From: Candidatus Bathyarchaeota archaeon
GTDB lineage: Archaea > Thermoproteota > Bathyarchaeia > TCS64
Length of the DNA stretch: 23,383 nt
NCBI GenBank assembly: GCA_026014515.1
Contig: JAOZIG010000204.1
Location: 1 to 23,383 of the forward strand
Direction: 5' to 3'
The stretch's first letter is position 1. Every line of letters begins with the position of its first letter. The position numbers and the translations under genes were made by a program. The notes below the pieces were generated by a model, which ran no database searches, was not told where the DNA came from, and saw only the letters and a program-made list of their open reading frames with translations. Positions 6,444 through 13,421 of the stretch are shown piece after piece.

Positions 6444-8572
6444 GACTCACCAACAGGGAAATGTAACGTGAAACAGGTACCTTCACCCAACTTGGAATCA
6501 ACTTCTATGGTTCCATGATGAACCTCAATGGTCTGTTTTACCGAGATCAACCCAAGCCCCATCCCATTCAGTTTTGTCGTGTGGAAAGGAGTAAACAGTT
6601 TTTCAGTATCCTTGATACCTGAACCCGTATCCTTGACAGTTACGATAACCTCGTTATCGCTTCGTCTAGTTTCTATAGTAAGGGTTCCACCTTTTGGCAT
6701 GGCCTCGAAAGCGTTCTTGAAGAGGTTATTCAGCATACGCTGTATCTTGATCTTATCAAAGTATCCTTCAAGAGGCTCGGGGTACAGGTTCTGCTCAACC
6801 TGGATGTTTGTTGGTTTAAGCATCTGGTTAAGTGACTGTTGTATCAATGTATTCAGGTTCAATGTACGGAGATCAAGGTGGGCATAGTTCTCAGTATAAA
6901 CAAGGTCCTCGATTATCTTGACCATATACTCGATGCTTTCATTGATTATCCGTATCATCTTCTCGTTTGTGGGGTCTTTGTGGAGGATGAAAGCCGCGTT
7001 TCTGATGGTCTGTAATGGGCTTCTGAGATCGTGTCTGACCATGTTGGAGACCCTCCCCGCCCCTTCAAGAATACGTTTTATCTCCTCTTTCTGTACTGCT
7101 TTGAGTACATTCTCGTTATCGAAAATGTGTACTGCTGAAGCAATATGGTTTCCAAATATCTCAAGGAGTCTGCGCTGGTTCTCATCAAACACGAACTCTG
7201 GTTCCCTGATTATGCAAATGACCCCACGTGGATTCATGTTATCTATTATGGGAACACAGAGCATAGCCATATCAGACCCCGCACATTTATCGGTGCAAGG
7301 TGTCTCAGAGATGAAATCAACGAGGCCACAGGTCGTTACTTGTGTTATCTTTGATAATCGCCCCAGATACACGTCAGGAATATTCTCGCTGACCTCACCC
7401 CAAGTCTGTACCTGTGAATAATCATCCCCATCCCGAAGAATCAAAACGCCATGAGAGAAACCCAAACTATTCTTCAAAGCATTCTCAGTAATAGACCCTA
7501 GATCCTCAAAGTTTTCTGCCTTAGCGATGCTTGAGGCATAATAGTTGAGAATACTGAGTTTGTTCTCAAGGTTCCGTCTCTCGGAGACGTCCCTAAAAAT
7601 TAAACATCTTGATGCTGGTCTTCCACGCCAATCACGGAGATCAAAAGATGATAAGTCAAAACAGAGCCCATTCACGATAACCTCTGTAGGGTTATCCGCG
7701 TGACCGATTATCTCAACTCGTTCAGCTAGACTGTTTATGCTTCTACCTTCAACATCATCGGGGGGTAGATCAAACTCGTTTTTTATTATCCGCCTAGCAG
7801 CTGGATTACAGTGTATAATAGTACTTGTTTGGTCTATTATGAGAACCGCGTCACTCATTTTACCCAAGATACTCGCGTATTCTAGGGGCATGATGTCTCC
7901 GATCCTGAACTCGGATGGCACAAAGAGCAGTAATCCGATACAAGTAAGGCTGTTTAATGTTGGACTATAATCGATGTATTGATTCGTAGAGAGGAAATTG
8001 TAATACATACTAGTAAAAACGGGTAATACAACCAGCGCAGCAACATGATATAACCGGTTTTTTAACGCAGGAACATCCTTGACAAACTTCCTTAACGCAT
8101 ATAGACTACTACTTATGATGACAGCATACCCATACAATAGGAATGACGTAAACCCGATACCATACTCTTTGAGTAAGGGAAGGTGGGTACCAAGATAATT
8201 TATCGAGACCTCACGGAAAATTAGGCCATGAGAATCATTCGTAGCCAATAAAATCAACATAGCCAACCCGGGAAGAGTAAACAAGGCGATTCCCTTTCGT
8301 CCAGTAAACCGTTTATTCTCGGTCAAGTGAGCGATTAACAATGGCCATAACATGATTATCGATAACCCGATTAACTGCACCTTGGCCCATACAAGCTTCG
8401 CGGATAGTGTAGTAAAATACATCTCCATGGCGTACCCATATGCCCATAGACTAGCTCCAGTGAGCAGAAACATCACTATCCGCGCCCTTCGGTAGGGTCT
8501 GGTTAACGCGATGTAGGCTGCTATGAAACTATTGATAACGGCTAGTAGTAGGTTTAACAGTATGAGCTCCAT
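6395..8572 (-). CDS. Membrane histidine kinase (7TM-PAS-GAF-HisKA-HATPase)
   Basis: Sensor histidine kinase of 725 residues. Residues 1-220 form about seven membrane helices of the histidine-kinase N-terminal 7TM type. A PAS domain follows (about 228-330; EYASILGKMSDAVLIID through IFRDVSERR), then a GAF domain (about 340-490). HisKA has its H-box VRHDLRSPLQTI with phospho-acceptor His514, and HATPase_c has the N-box NNLFKNAFEAMPKGG (615-629), G1 DTGSGI (648-653), FTPFHTTK and G2 GMGLGL. All catalytic elements look intact. The GAF domain carries a cluster of four cysteines (415, 426, 430, 439). No response-regulator gene is present in the window, so it is an orphan here. A perfect AAACAAT/ATTGTTT inverted repeat lies 26-46 bases upstream. 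Its last 16 codons overlap the 3' end of the convergent protease gene. Signal and partner are unknown. Confidence 0.93.
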   Translation of the reverse strand: MELILLNLLLAVINSFIAAYIALTRPYRRARIVMFLLTGASLWAYGYAMEMYFTTLSAKLVWAKVQLIGLSIIMLWPLLIAHLTENKRFTGRKGIALFTLPGLAMLILLATNDSHGLIFREVSINYLGTHLPLLKEYGIGFTSFLLYGYAVIISSSLYALRKFVKDVPALKNRLYHVAALVVLPVFTSMYYNFLSTNQYIDYSPTLNSLTCIGLLLFVPSEFRIGDIMPLEYASILGKMSDAVLIIDQTSTIIHCNPAARRIIKNEFDLPPDDVEGRSINSLAERVEIIGHADNPTEVIVNGLCFDLSSFDLRDWRGRPASRCLIFRDVSERRNLENKLSILNYYASSIAKAENFEDLGSITENALKNSLGFSHGVLILRDGDDYSQVQTWGEVSENIPDVYLGRLSKITQVTTCGLVDFISETPCTDKCAGSDMAMLCVPIIDNMNPRGVICIIREPEFVFDENQRRLLEIFGNHIASAVHIFDNENVLKAVQKEEIKRILEGAGRVSNMVRHDLRSPLQTIRNAAFILHKDPTNEKMIRIINESIEYMVKIIEDLVYTENYAHLDLRTLNLNTLIQQSLNQMLKPTNIQVEQNLYPEPLEGYFDKIKIQRMLNNLFKNAFEAMPKGGTLTIETRRSDNEVIVTVKDTGSGIKDTEKLFTPFHTTKLNGMGLGLISVKQTIEVHHGTIEVDSKLGEGTCFTLHFPVGESYAGNNTTMVNTIINT

Positions 8573-8597
8573 CGGGTTTCTACACAGGTCATATGAA

Positions 8598-8618
8598 AAA
8601 CAATTAAAATGATTGTTT
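8598..8618. promoter_or_regulatory. Inverted repeat over the histidine kinase promoter
   Basis: AAACAAT at 8598-8604 and ATTGTTT at 8612-8618 are perfect complements around seven AT-rich bases. On the minus strand the spacer and arms include TTTTAATT, the best TATA candidate for the kinase (about 35 bases before its ATG). It looks like an operator site covering the promoter. Confidence 0.45.
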
Positions 8619-8642
8619 AGCGTAAATAGTGATTCCTGTTCC

Positions 8643-9881
8643 TTATACTAGGATCGACTGGCTTCCATGGGGTATTACAATGGTTTTACGCCCTCTTCTG
8701 GACTGGATCGCCCGTTGATACGCATCATTCGCGGTCCGAGCGTTATCTAATCCAAGAGAATCAACGAGATAACCCGGTAATGCCGAGACCAGTGTAACCC
8801 GATTATTCTTCTGAGTCTCCTTCAAGACAGCTAATGCCTCTGCTCCAATCATGTAACGCCTCTTTAACTCACTGATATCATCGACCCTAGCGAGCTGGGT
8901 GAAGGCTTCTGCGCCTAACCCATTGACGCATTGAGCCAACAGTATGATGGTTCCATTACGTTTTGCTGCCTTCTGAGCGTTACGTAGCGCCCATAGACTC
9001 TGATAGAGGCTCTGGTCATAGGGTGCTCCACCTGCACTTACAATTACTATGTCCGCGCTGCCCTCGGTGGTGATCTCGGGTTTATCAGCTAAACTGTTGA
9101 TAGCTTTTCCCCATGACTCCTCATAGCCTCCACCATGAGCCGCGATAATCCTGCCTTCCTTGTTAGTGACGAGGTTTAACGCGAAATCGATGCCAGTCTT
9201 GGCAACAGCTTCCAGTACATTCTCCTTGATGGGGTTTAACTCGATGGTTCCCGAGGTTACCTCGGTATCGAAATAGGTTCGCTTGTACGCGTTGATTGTC
9301 TTGGGTGAAGCTAATCCGGGGACTATGCTGCTATGGGCTCCGGCGTATCCTGTTAGATAGTCTATTCTGGTTTCTCCAATGGCTATCTTGAGTTTTGCTT
9401 CATGGTAGCGTCTGTTTATCTCCACAGGGGTTCCTTTGATGGTCTCACCAAGTTCGATGATATTTGTGGAGTTTCTATTGTGATCAATTATCTGTATGTC
9501 TCTTAGCTCGGGGGTATCATTAATAGCGTCACGCAGTATACGGTTCTCCTTCTCGAACTCACCGTTACCCAGTAGTATAGTGATCCTGTCTTTTGGTATG
9601 ATGAGCTCTACAAGCATCTTTGTTAAAAGACTCAGAGCCTGCACAATGGCTTGTGGGCTAGAGTAAACATCAACAGCAATAGCCACATCTACACCCGGCT
9701 CAATAAGCTCCTCAAGGGTCTGACCGCTAGGCTCCATTATAGCGTCTGTGAGTATCTCGGTAGCGGGTTTCTCTGGTTCAATTTCTTCTAGTTCAGCGAT
9801 CTCCATCAAGGACTCTAGTTCAACTGATACGTAAACCTCGGTATCTCCATAGGGGAGCCAGCAATCAACCATGATGCTCAA
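8643..9881 (-). CDS. LarA/DUF2088-family protein lacking the nickel-pincer residues
   Basis: Cytosolic protein of the nickel-dependent lactate racemase family (LarA, DUF2088); length of 412 residues is normal. Family features are the N-terminal LPYGDTEVYV, the DHNRNSTNIIELGETIKGTPVEINRR region, and AIGETRIDYLTGYAGAHSSIVPGLASPKTI followed by the C-terminal domain with VIVSAGGAPYDQSLYQSLWAL. In characterised Lactiplantibacillus plantarum LarA, as I recall, His108, His174 and His200 bind Ni and Lys184 carries the NPN pincer cofactor. The equivalent residues here appear to be Glu108, Asp174, Lys200 and Ser184, so racemase activity with that cofactor is unlikely. No larB, larC or larE is nearby. 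The start is TTG 9879-9881 or ATG 9870-9872; a TATA box at 9902-9911 (about 26-36 bases away) suits either. It is followed 70 bases later by the histidine kinase. Actual reaction is unknown. Confidence 0.88.
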   Translation of the reverse strand: MSIMVDCWLPYGDTEVYVSVELESLMEIAELEEIEPEKPATEILTDAIMEPSGQTLEELIEPGVDVAIAVDVYSSPQAIVQALSLLTKMLVELIIPKDRITILLGNGEFEKENRILRDAINDTPELRDIQIIDHNRNSTNIIELGETIKGTPVEINRRYHEAKLKIAIGETRIDYLTGYAGAHSSIVPGLASPKTINAYKRTYFDTEVTSGTIELNPIKENVLEAVAKTGIDFALNLVTNKEGRIIAAHGGGYEESWGKAINSLADKPEITTEGSADIVIVSAGGAPYDQSLYQSLWALRNAQKAAKRNGTIILLAQCVNGLGAEAFTQLARVDDISELKRRYMIGAEALAVLKETQKNNRVTLVSALPGYLVDSLGLDNARTANDAYQRAIQSRRGRKTIVIPHGSQSILV

Positions 9882-9901
9882 ATGGGTCTCTGTGATTATT
9901 G

Positions 9902-9911
9902 ACTTTTATCA
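9902..9911 (-). promoter_or_regulatory. TATA box of the LarA-like gene
   Basis: Read on the minus strand, TGATAAAAGT lies about 27 bases before TTG 9881 and 35 before ATG 9872. It gives the gene its own promoter in the 36-base gap after the coiled-coil protein gene. Confidence 0.5.
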
Positions 9912-9917
9912 TTCAAA

Positions 9918-11291
9918 TCAGGGAGAAACAGCCCCAACACTGCCCACAGGGACCCTTTTTGCACGCAAATAATCACGCAGAGTCTCCTTCGCATCCTCTA
10001 TCTCATCTCTTATCTGGGTGTTACCGGGGGATTTTTCTAGGTCGGCTGTAAGCTCATCAATCTTGTTTAGAAGTCTGCTTGTAACAGGTCCGTTAACTGT
10101 GCTTGATAATCGTTTTAGCCGAATCTCGGTTGACTGCAGCTCTCTTAGTGCATTTATCATATTTCCTGCATCAAGCTCATTTTTGGACGCGGATAGTTTT
10201 TCCTGTAATTGTTCGAGCTCCTGTAATGCTAACGCTGACTGCGCGGGTCTCACTGATTGTAAGGTCTGGAAAGTATCGATATACGCCTCTACACGTTTCT
10301 CTAGAGAAGTTTGATAATTCTCTGCTAGGCGTTTTGTTACCTCAGCTTGCCTCAGACGTAGCGATTCAAGTCTTTGAGTAACCGTTCTCCGTGTCTCAAT
10401 AGCTATTTTCTCAGCCTCTTCAACATCTCCTTCTTCTAGAAGCCGCTCTGCTTCATTTATCCTGTTTCGCAGGGTCTCTAGGTCTCTTTCAAGCTGGTCT
10501 ACGTTGAGCCCATTCTCACCTAGTCTCTGGACTGTGGCGTTGATCTGGTTGTATTGTTTGATAAGCTGGTCCAGTTGCTCCTGTACCCTATTATGAGCTT
10601 CAAGTGGGTCAACAGGAGGCTCCACGGTTTCCCCATAATTGTACGCTACTATTTCACGGAACTTGTTCATTGCTTCACTGAGTTCAGCCTGTGCCTCTGC
10701 AAAGTTCTGGTTCTCTATGGCTTCAACAGCTGCTTCAAGATGGTCCTGTCCTTGCTGGTAGAGGGTTCTAGCTTCTTCTGGGACTGTTTGACCTTGTCTT
10801 CTTGCTTGTATTAGTATGGTTTCTGCTTGTTTCTTGGCGTTCAATACGATGGTTCTGATGGTGGAGGCAAGCTGTTCTTGTGTCATCTTTGAGACTATGA
10901 AGCTAGACTCGGATGTTTCATCGTCTACTGTGATGGTTACCGTGTAGATGTCTATCGCGGCGTCTTCGGGTAGCTGGTATTGATGTGTGTAGAGCCCAGA
11001 CTGGTCGGAGGTTATATTGAAGGCATCAATCTGGGCTCGTGTATTCGAGATACTGATGGTTACGGTGGTATCGGCTGTGGTTTGTCCAGCAATGGCAACT
11101 GTATCACCGGGCTGTACCACTGGTGGGTTTACTGTGGGCTGAGCGAGAGAGGTGCCCACTAGCATTGATGCCGCCAGTATCACGGCAAAGAGGATTATTG
11201 CCTTCTGCTTCATCCTTTTCTCACTTCTACCACTATGCGTGGCGATATTAGAGGAACCTCGTGAAACCGTTTGGAACAAGTGTTTCGTCAT
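9918..11291 (-). CDS. Secreted Ig-like/coiled-coil protein
   Basis: I do not recognise a named family. The N-terminus has a basic stretch, then a signal peptide (about residues 27-50: MKQKAIILFAVILAASMLVG, cleaved near SLA-Q). Residues 53-135 look like one Ig-like/bacterial-type beta-sandwich (VVQPGDTVAIAGQT, GLYTHQYQLPED, DIYTVTITVDD). From about 137 to 445 the protein is almost wholly helical and rich in Gln, Glu, Leu and Arg, with repeated hairpins such as LYQQGQDHLEAAVEAIENQNFAEA and LLEEGDVEEAEKIA. There are no cysteines and no C-terminal anchor, so it is probably secreted or attached to the cell surface through partners. ATG 11291 overlaps the upstream gene's stop as TAATG and has a strong AGGAGG site at good spacing; ATG 11213, directly before the signal peptide, is the alternative. 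It is translationally coupled to the membrane regulator gene, which shares similar helical hairpins. Confidence 0.8.
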   Translation of the reverse strand: MTKHLFQTVSRGSSNIATHSGRSEKRMKQKAIILFAVILAASMLVGTSLAQPTVNPPVVQPGDTVAIAGQTTADTTVTISISNTRAQIDAFNITSDQSGLYTHQYQLPEDAAIDIYTVTITVDDETSESSFIVSKMTQEQLASTIRTIVLNAKKQAETILIQARRQGQTVPEEARTLYQQGQDHLEAAVEAIENQNFAEAQAELSEAMNKFREIVAYNYGETVEPPVDPLEAHNRVQEQLDQLIKQYNQINATVQRLGENGLNVDQLERDLETLRNRINEAERLLEEGDVEEAEKIAIETRRTVTQRLESLRLRQAEVTKRLAENYQTSLEKRVEAYIDTFQTLQSVRPAQSALALQELEQLQEKLSASKNELDAGNMINALRELQSTEIRLKRLSSTVNGPVTSRLLNKIDELTADLEKSPGNTQIRDEIEDAKETLRDYLRAKRVPVGSVGAVSP

Positions 11292-12541
11292 TATTGGTTC
11301 CTCCTGTACTCGGGTTTGATGTTGATGAGGCTCTGACCGCCTACTTTTCGCTCATCTACTACCTCAAAGCGCTGTAGTCTCTGCACCATTCGCCACGTAC
11401 TCGTACGGGGAATATCAAACCGTTCCCGAATATCATATGCAAAGGCTTCTCCATCGTTCTCAGCGAGGTATCTGAGCACTTCACGGTCTTCTATTCTTAG
11501 TTCAGGGTGCTCATCAAATAGTCGTTCAAGGTCAAACTCAATATGATCATGGACTGGAGAGGCTTCTTGTTTCTTCTTGGTATACATGTAAGCTCCGACT
11601 AGAACGCCCGCAATGGCTATTCCTGCTATGATCAGGGTGTAATCAGTGGTTTTAGAGGCGTGGATGGCTGCATCCAAGGCCTGATCAGCTAAAACTGATG
11701 CCTGATCATAGTCCCCAGACTCAGAGGCTTCCACAGCAGAAGCGTAGAGAGCTTCTGCATCAGCAAGCCCATCTGTACGTCCAGCGTCTCTAGCCACATT
11801 TATGGCAGCTTCAGCAGCAGATAGCTTTGAGTCCGCGTATTGTTTGGCTTCAACCTGAGCGTTTACTATGCCTATGGCTTGTGATGCTTTTTCCTCGGCT
11901 TCCAGATAAGAGCCTTGCTGGTATAGGTTCTCCGCGTTGAATAACAGATACTCTGCCTCATCCACAACTACATCAATAAGCTGAGCTGCATGTATTGCTT
12001 CCTCGGCTGCGTTTATCGCGTCCTGTGCGAGAGTCTCAGAGTCTATGATGTTTATTGTATAGGATACCTCGATAAGCCCAGCAGGCATTACTAGCTGGGT
12101 TCTATCATCGACTGTGTCTATTTCCAGGGGAATATTGTTTAGATTGATGATGGTGGCTCCGTTGGGGAGAAGTATCTCTGTGCTGATTGGAGAATCAAAT
12201 TCTAGGGCCCAGATTATTCCAGCTTTGCTTGTTAGATCAGCGGTCAGATAAGTCAAGTTCACCAATGATGACCCCAGACTATAGACGGTTATCTCGTTAC
12301 CCTCAATGTATTCAAGGGGTAAACCGTCTTCATTCACGATAAACAGGTTCTCAATATTTTCTCCCAACAGGGTTATGTTTGTCTGAAGACTGGTAGATTC
12401 AGCTGTGAAAAGATAAGCGATTCTTGTAACTCCGTCACTCTGAACATCGATTGTGGTTTCTTGGGGAGTGGATGCCGCACATACGGGTTGGACTTGAATT
12501 ATGAGAGCTAAAATCATGAATATAGCTAATTTTCCTCTCAT
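11291..12541 (-). CDS. Membrane-anchored winged-helix regulator with extracellular sensor domain
   Basis: A probable one-component transcription regulator held in the membrane. Order: signal peptide 1-22 (ending VCA-A); an extracytoplasmic beta-rich domain about 25-160; helical hairpins about 165-297 with TPR-like spacing (ENLYQQGSYLEAEEKASQAI and AEALYASAVEASESGDYDQA); one membrane helix 301-320 (YTLIIAGIAIAGVLVGAYMY); basic stop-transfer TKKK; then a cytosolic C-terminal winged helix about 340-410 (DREVLRYLAENDGEAFAYDI, recognition helix around RTSTWRMVQRLQRFEVVDER). Membrane proteins ending in a winged helix are frequent in archaea, but this one has no established role. The mRNA seems leadered, with GGGAGTG about ten bases before the ATG. 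The gene is divergent from the COG1751-like gene across 99 bases and is followed, with one-base overlap, by the secreted coiled-coil gene. It likely senses something at the surface and controls nearby genes; the target is inferred, not shown. Confidence 0.82.
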   Translation of the reverse strand: MRGKLAIFMILALIIQVQPVCAASTPQETTIDVQSDGVTRIAYLFTAESTSLQTNITLLGENIENLFIVNEDGLPLEYIEGNEITVYSLGSSLVNLTYLTADLTSKAGIIWALEFDSPISTEILLPNGATIINLNNIPLEIDTVDDRTQLVMPAGLIEVSYTINIIDSETLAQDAINAAEEAIHAAQLIDVVVDEAEYLLFNAENLYQQGSYLEAEEKASQAIGIVNAQVEAKQYADSKLSAAEAAINVARDAGRTDGLADAEALYASAVEASESGDYDQASVLADQALDAAIHASKTTDYTLIIAGIAIAGVLVGAYMYTKKKQEASPVHDHIEFDLERLFDEHPELRIEDREVLRYLAENDGEAFAYDIRERFDIPRTSTWRMVQRLQRFEVVDERKVGGQSLINIKPEYRRNQ

Positions 12542-12577
12542 TTACACTCCCACACAGTATTTGACTCTGTTTTCTTG

Positions 12578-12592
12578 GATAATAGGCTTATC
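12578..12592. promoter_or_regulatory. Small inverted repeat in the divergent region
   Basis: GATAA at 12578-12582 and TTATC at 12588-12592 flank five bases between the divergent regulator and COG1751-like genes. It is short and could be chance; its midpoint position is what makes it worth noting. Confidence 0.25.
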
Positions 12593-12607
12593 ATCACAGG
12601 TATATGA

Positions 12608-12616
12608 TTATAAAAC
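12608..12616 (+). promoter_or_regulatory. TATA box of the COG1751-like gene
   Basis: ATTATAAAAC is centred about 28 bases before ATG 12641, predicting a leaderless transcript starting at or just before the first codon. Confidence 0.6.
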
Positions 12617-12640
12617 TTCGTTCCGGTAAAGTTTTGATAG

Positions 12641-13219
12641 ATGATGATTGAGAAAAAGATAGTTTACCACACAGAAATAGAGATAGAAAACACAGAAAAG
12701 ACACTTAAAGCAGCAAAGGAAAGAGCCGATGAACTAGGCATCAGAAACATAGTAATCTCATCCACGAGAGGCGGCACAGCACTTGCAGCTGTAGACGTAT
12801 TCAAGGGCTACAACTTGGTGGTTGTCACTCATGTTGCTGGTTTTAAAGAACCTGGTAAGATCGAGATGAGCGACGAGACAGTAGAGGAGATCAAGAAGAA
12901 AGGGGGAAAGGTGCTTACAACTGTTCACGCTTTTGGTGGTGTGGCTTCTGCTATTCAGAAGAAGTTCAACACCATGGAGTCAGGGCTGCTGATAGCAAAT
13001 GTGCTCAGGATGTTTGGTCAGGGTATGAAGGTGGCGTTTGAGATAATCTACATGGCTGCAGACGCTGGGCTACTGCCTATGGATGAAGATGTGGTCTCTA
13101 TTGCGGGTACGGGAAAAGGCGCAGACACGGCTATCGTGGTGAAGCCCGCGCATAGTGGAGACCTGTTTGATCTCTATGTGAAGGAGATCATCGCTAAGCC
13201 TACTACTCGCACCTATTAG
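12641..13219 (+). CDS. Stand-alone pyruvate kinase C-terminal-domain protein (COG1751-like)
   Basis: Cytosolic protein of 192 residues that corresponds to only the alpha/beta C-terminal domain of pyruvate kinase, without the catalytic barrel. Such stand-alone proteins form a conserved archaeal group of unknown function. Signature elements are HTEIEIENTEKTL at the N-terminus; NIVISSTRGGTAL (about 36-48), the loop that in pyruvate kinase binds the phosphate of an allosteric sugar phosphate; VVVTHVAGFKEPG; and the C-terminal VVSIAGTGKGADTAIVV. The start is ATG 12641, or ATG 12644; a TATA box 28 bases upstream favours the first. It lies just upstream of the porGDAB operon on the same strand, separated by 202 bases containing a separate por promoter. 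A link to pyruvate metabolism is suggestive only. Its last four bases overlap the rubredoxin-like ORF on the other strand. Confidence 0.88.
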   Translation: MMIEKKIVYHTEIEIENTEKTLKAAKERADELGIRNIVISSTRGGTALAAVDVFKGYNLVVVTHVAGFKEPGKIEMSDETVEEIKKKGGKVLTTVHAFGGVASAIQKKFNTMESGLLIANVLRMFGQGMKVAFEIIYMAADAGLLPMDEDVVSIAGTGKGADTAIVVKPAHSGDLFDLYVKEIIAKPTTRTY

Positions 13220-13365
13220 GCAGAGTAGATGGTGAATCTCTCTTTTTTAGCCTTACAGATGGGGCAACGCTCTGGGAGTTCATCCTCCACAGCGTAACCA
13301 CAAACCGCCTGAATCTCGTAGACGTGATTTTTTGAAGTGATGGACCCACATAGCCGGTATACAAT
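13216..13365 (-). pseudogene. Rubredoxin-like zinc-ribbon ORF without a usual start (possible frameshift)
   Basis: A clear short coding frame on the minus strand ends at TAA 13216-13218 and encodes VCGYAVEDELPERCPICK followed by AKKERFTIYSA, the C-terminal half of a rubrerythrin/rubredoxin-type iron knuckle. Further upstream the frame reads RLCGSITSKNHVYEIQ, giving four cysteines in all, then meets a stop near 13379 with no ATG, GTG or TTG; ATT at 13363-13365 is the outermost non-standard option used for these coordinates. A TATA box at 13376-13384 puts the transcription start near 13353, beside an ATG at 13349-13351 in another frame. That frame reads MWVHHFKK and would join the rubredoxin frame if the six-base A-run (13328-13333) were one base shorter. 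The first Cys of the usual Cys-x-x-Cys is Gln in this alignment. It may be a decaying gene, a sequencing error or a non-canonical start. Confidence 0.55.
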
Positions 13366-13371
13366 TGTATA
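13358..13371. promoter_or_regulatory. Perfect 14-bp palindrome, likely operator
   Basis: TATACAATTGTATA is identical to its own reverse complement. It lies between the minus-strand TATA box (13376-13384) and the predicted start of the rubredoxin-like transcript, and about 25 bases upstream of the por TATA candidate. That placement is what a repressor site would need. Confidence 0.5.
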
Positions 13372-13375
13372 TGGG

Positions 13376-13384
13376 ATATTTTAT
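13376..13384 (-). promoter_or_regulatory. TATA box upstream of the rubredoxin-like ORF
   Basis: Read on the minus strand, ATAAAATAT is centred 27-29 bases from the ATG at 13349-13351, the archaeal leaderless spacing. This supports real transcription of the small rubredoxin-like gene. Confidence 0.45.
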
Positions 13385-13395
13385 CAACTCATTAC

Positions 13396-13403
13396 GCTAA
13401 AAC
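13396..13403 (+). promoter_or_regulatory. Candidate TATA box of the porGDAB operon
   Basis: GCTAAAAC is centred about 22 bases before the TTG start at 13422; a second AT-rich candidate, TATTTTATCA, lies at 13377-13386. The first would give a leaderless or nearly leaderless mRNA. Confidence 0.4.
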
Positions 13404-13421
13404 GTAGGATAGTGACTTGTT

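Noticed and set aside
6528..7421. Two plus-strand ORFs (119 and 167 residues) opposite the histidine kinase
   Set aside because: Antisense shadows of the HATPase, HisKA and GAF domains; no family features.
10018..10814. Several plus-strand ORFs opposite the coiled-coil protein
   Set aside because: They arise from the low-stop antisense of a helical Glu/Gln/Leu-rich gene.
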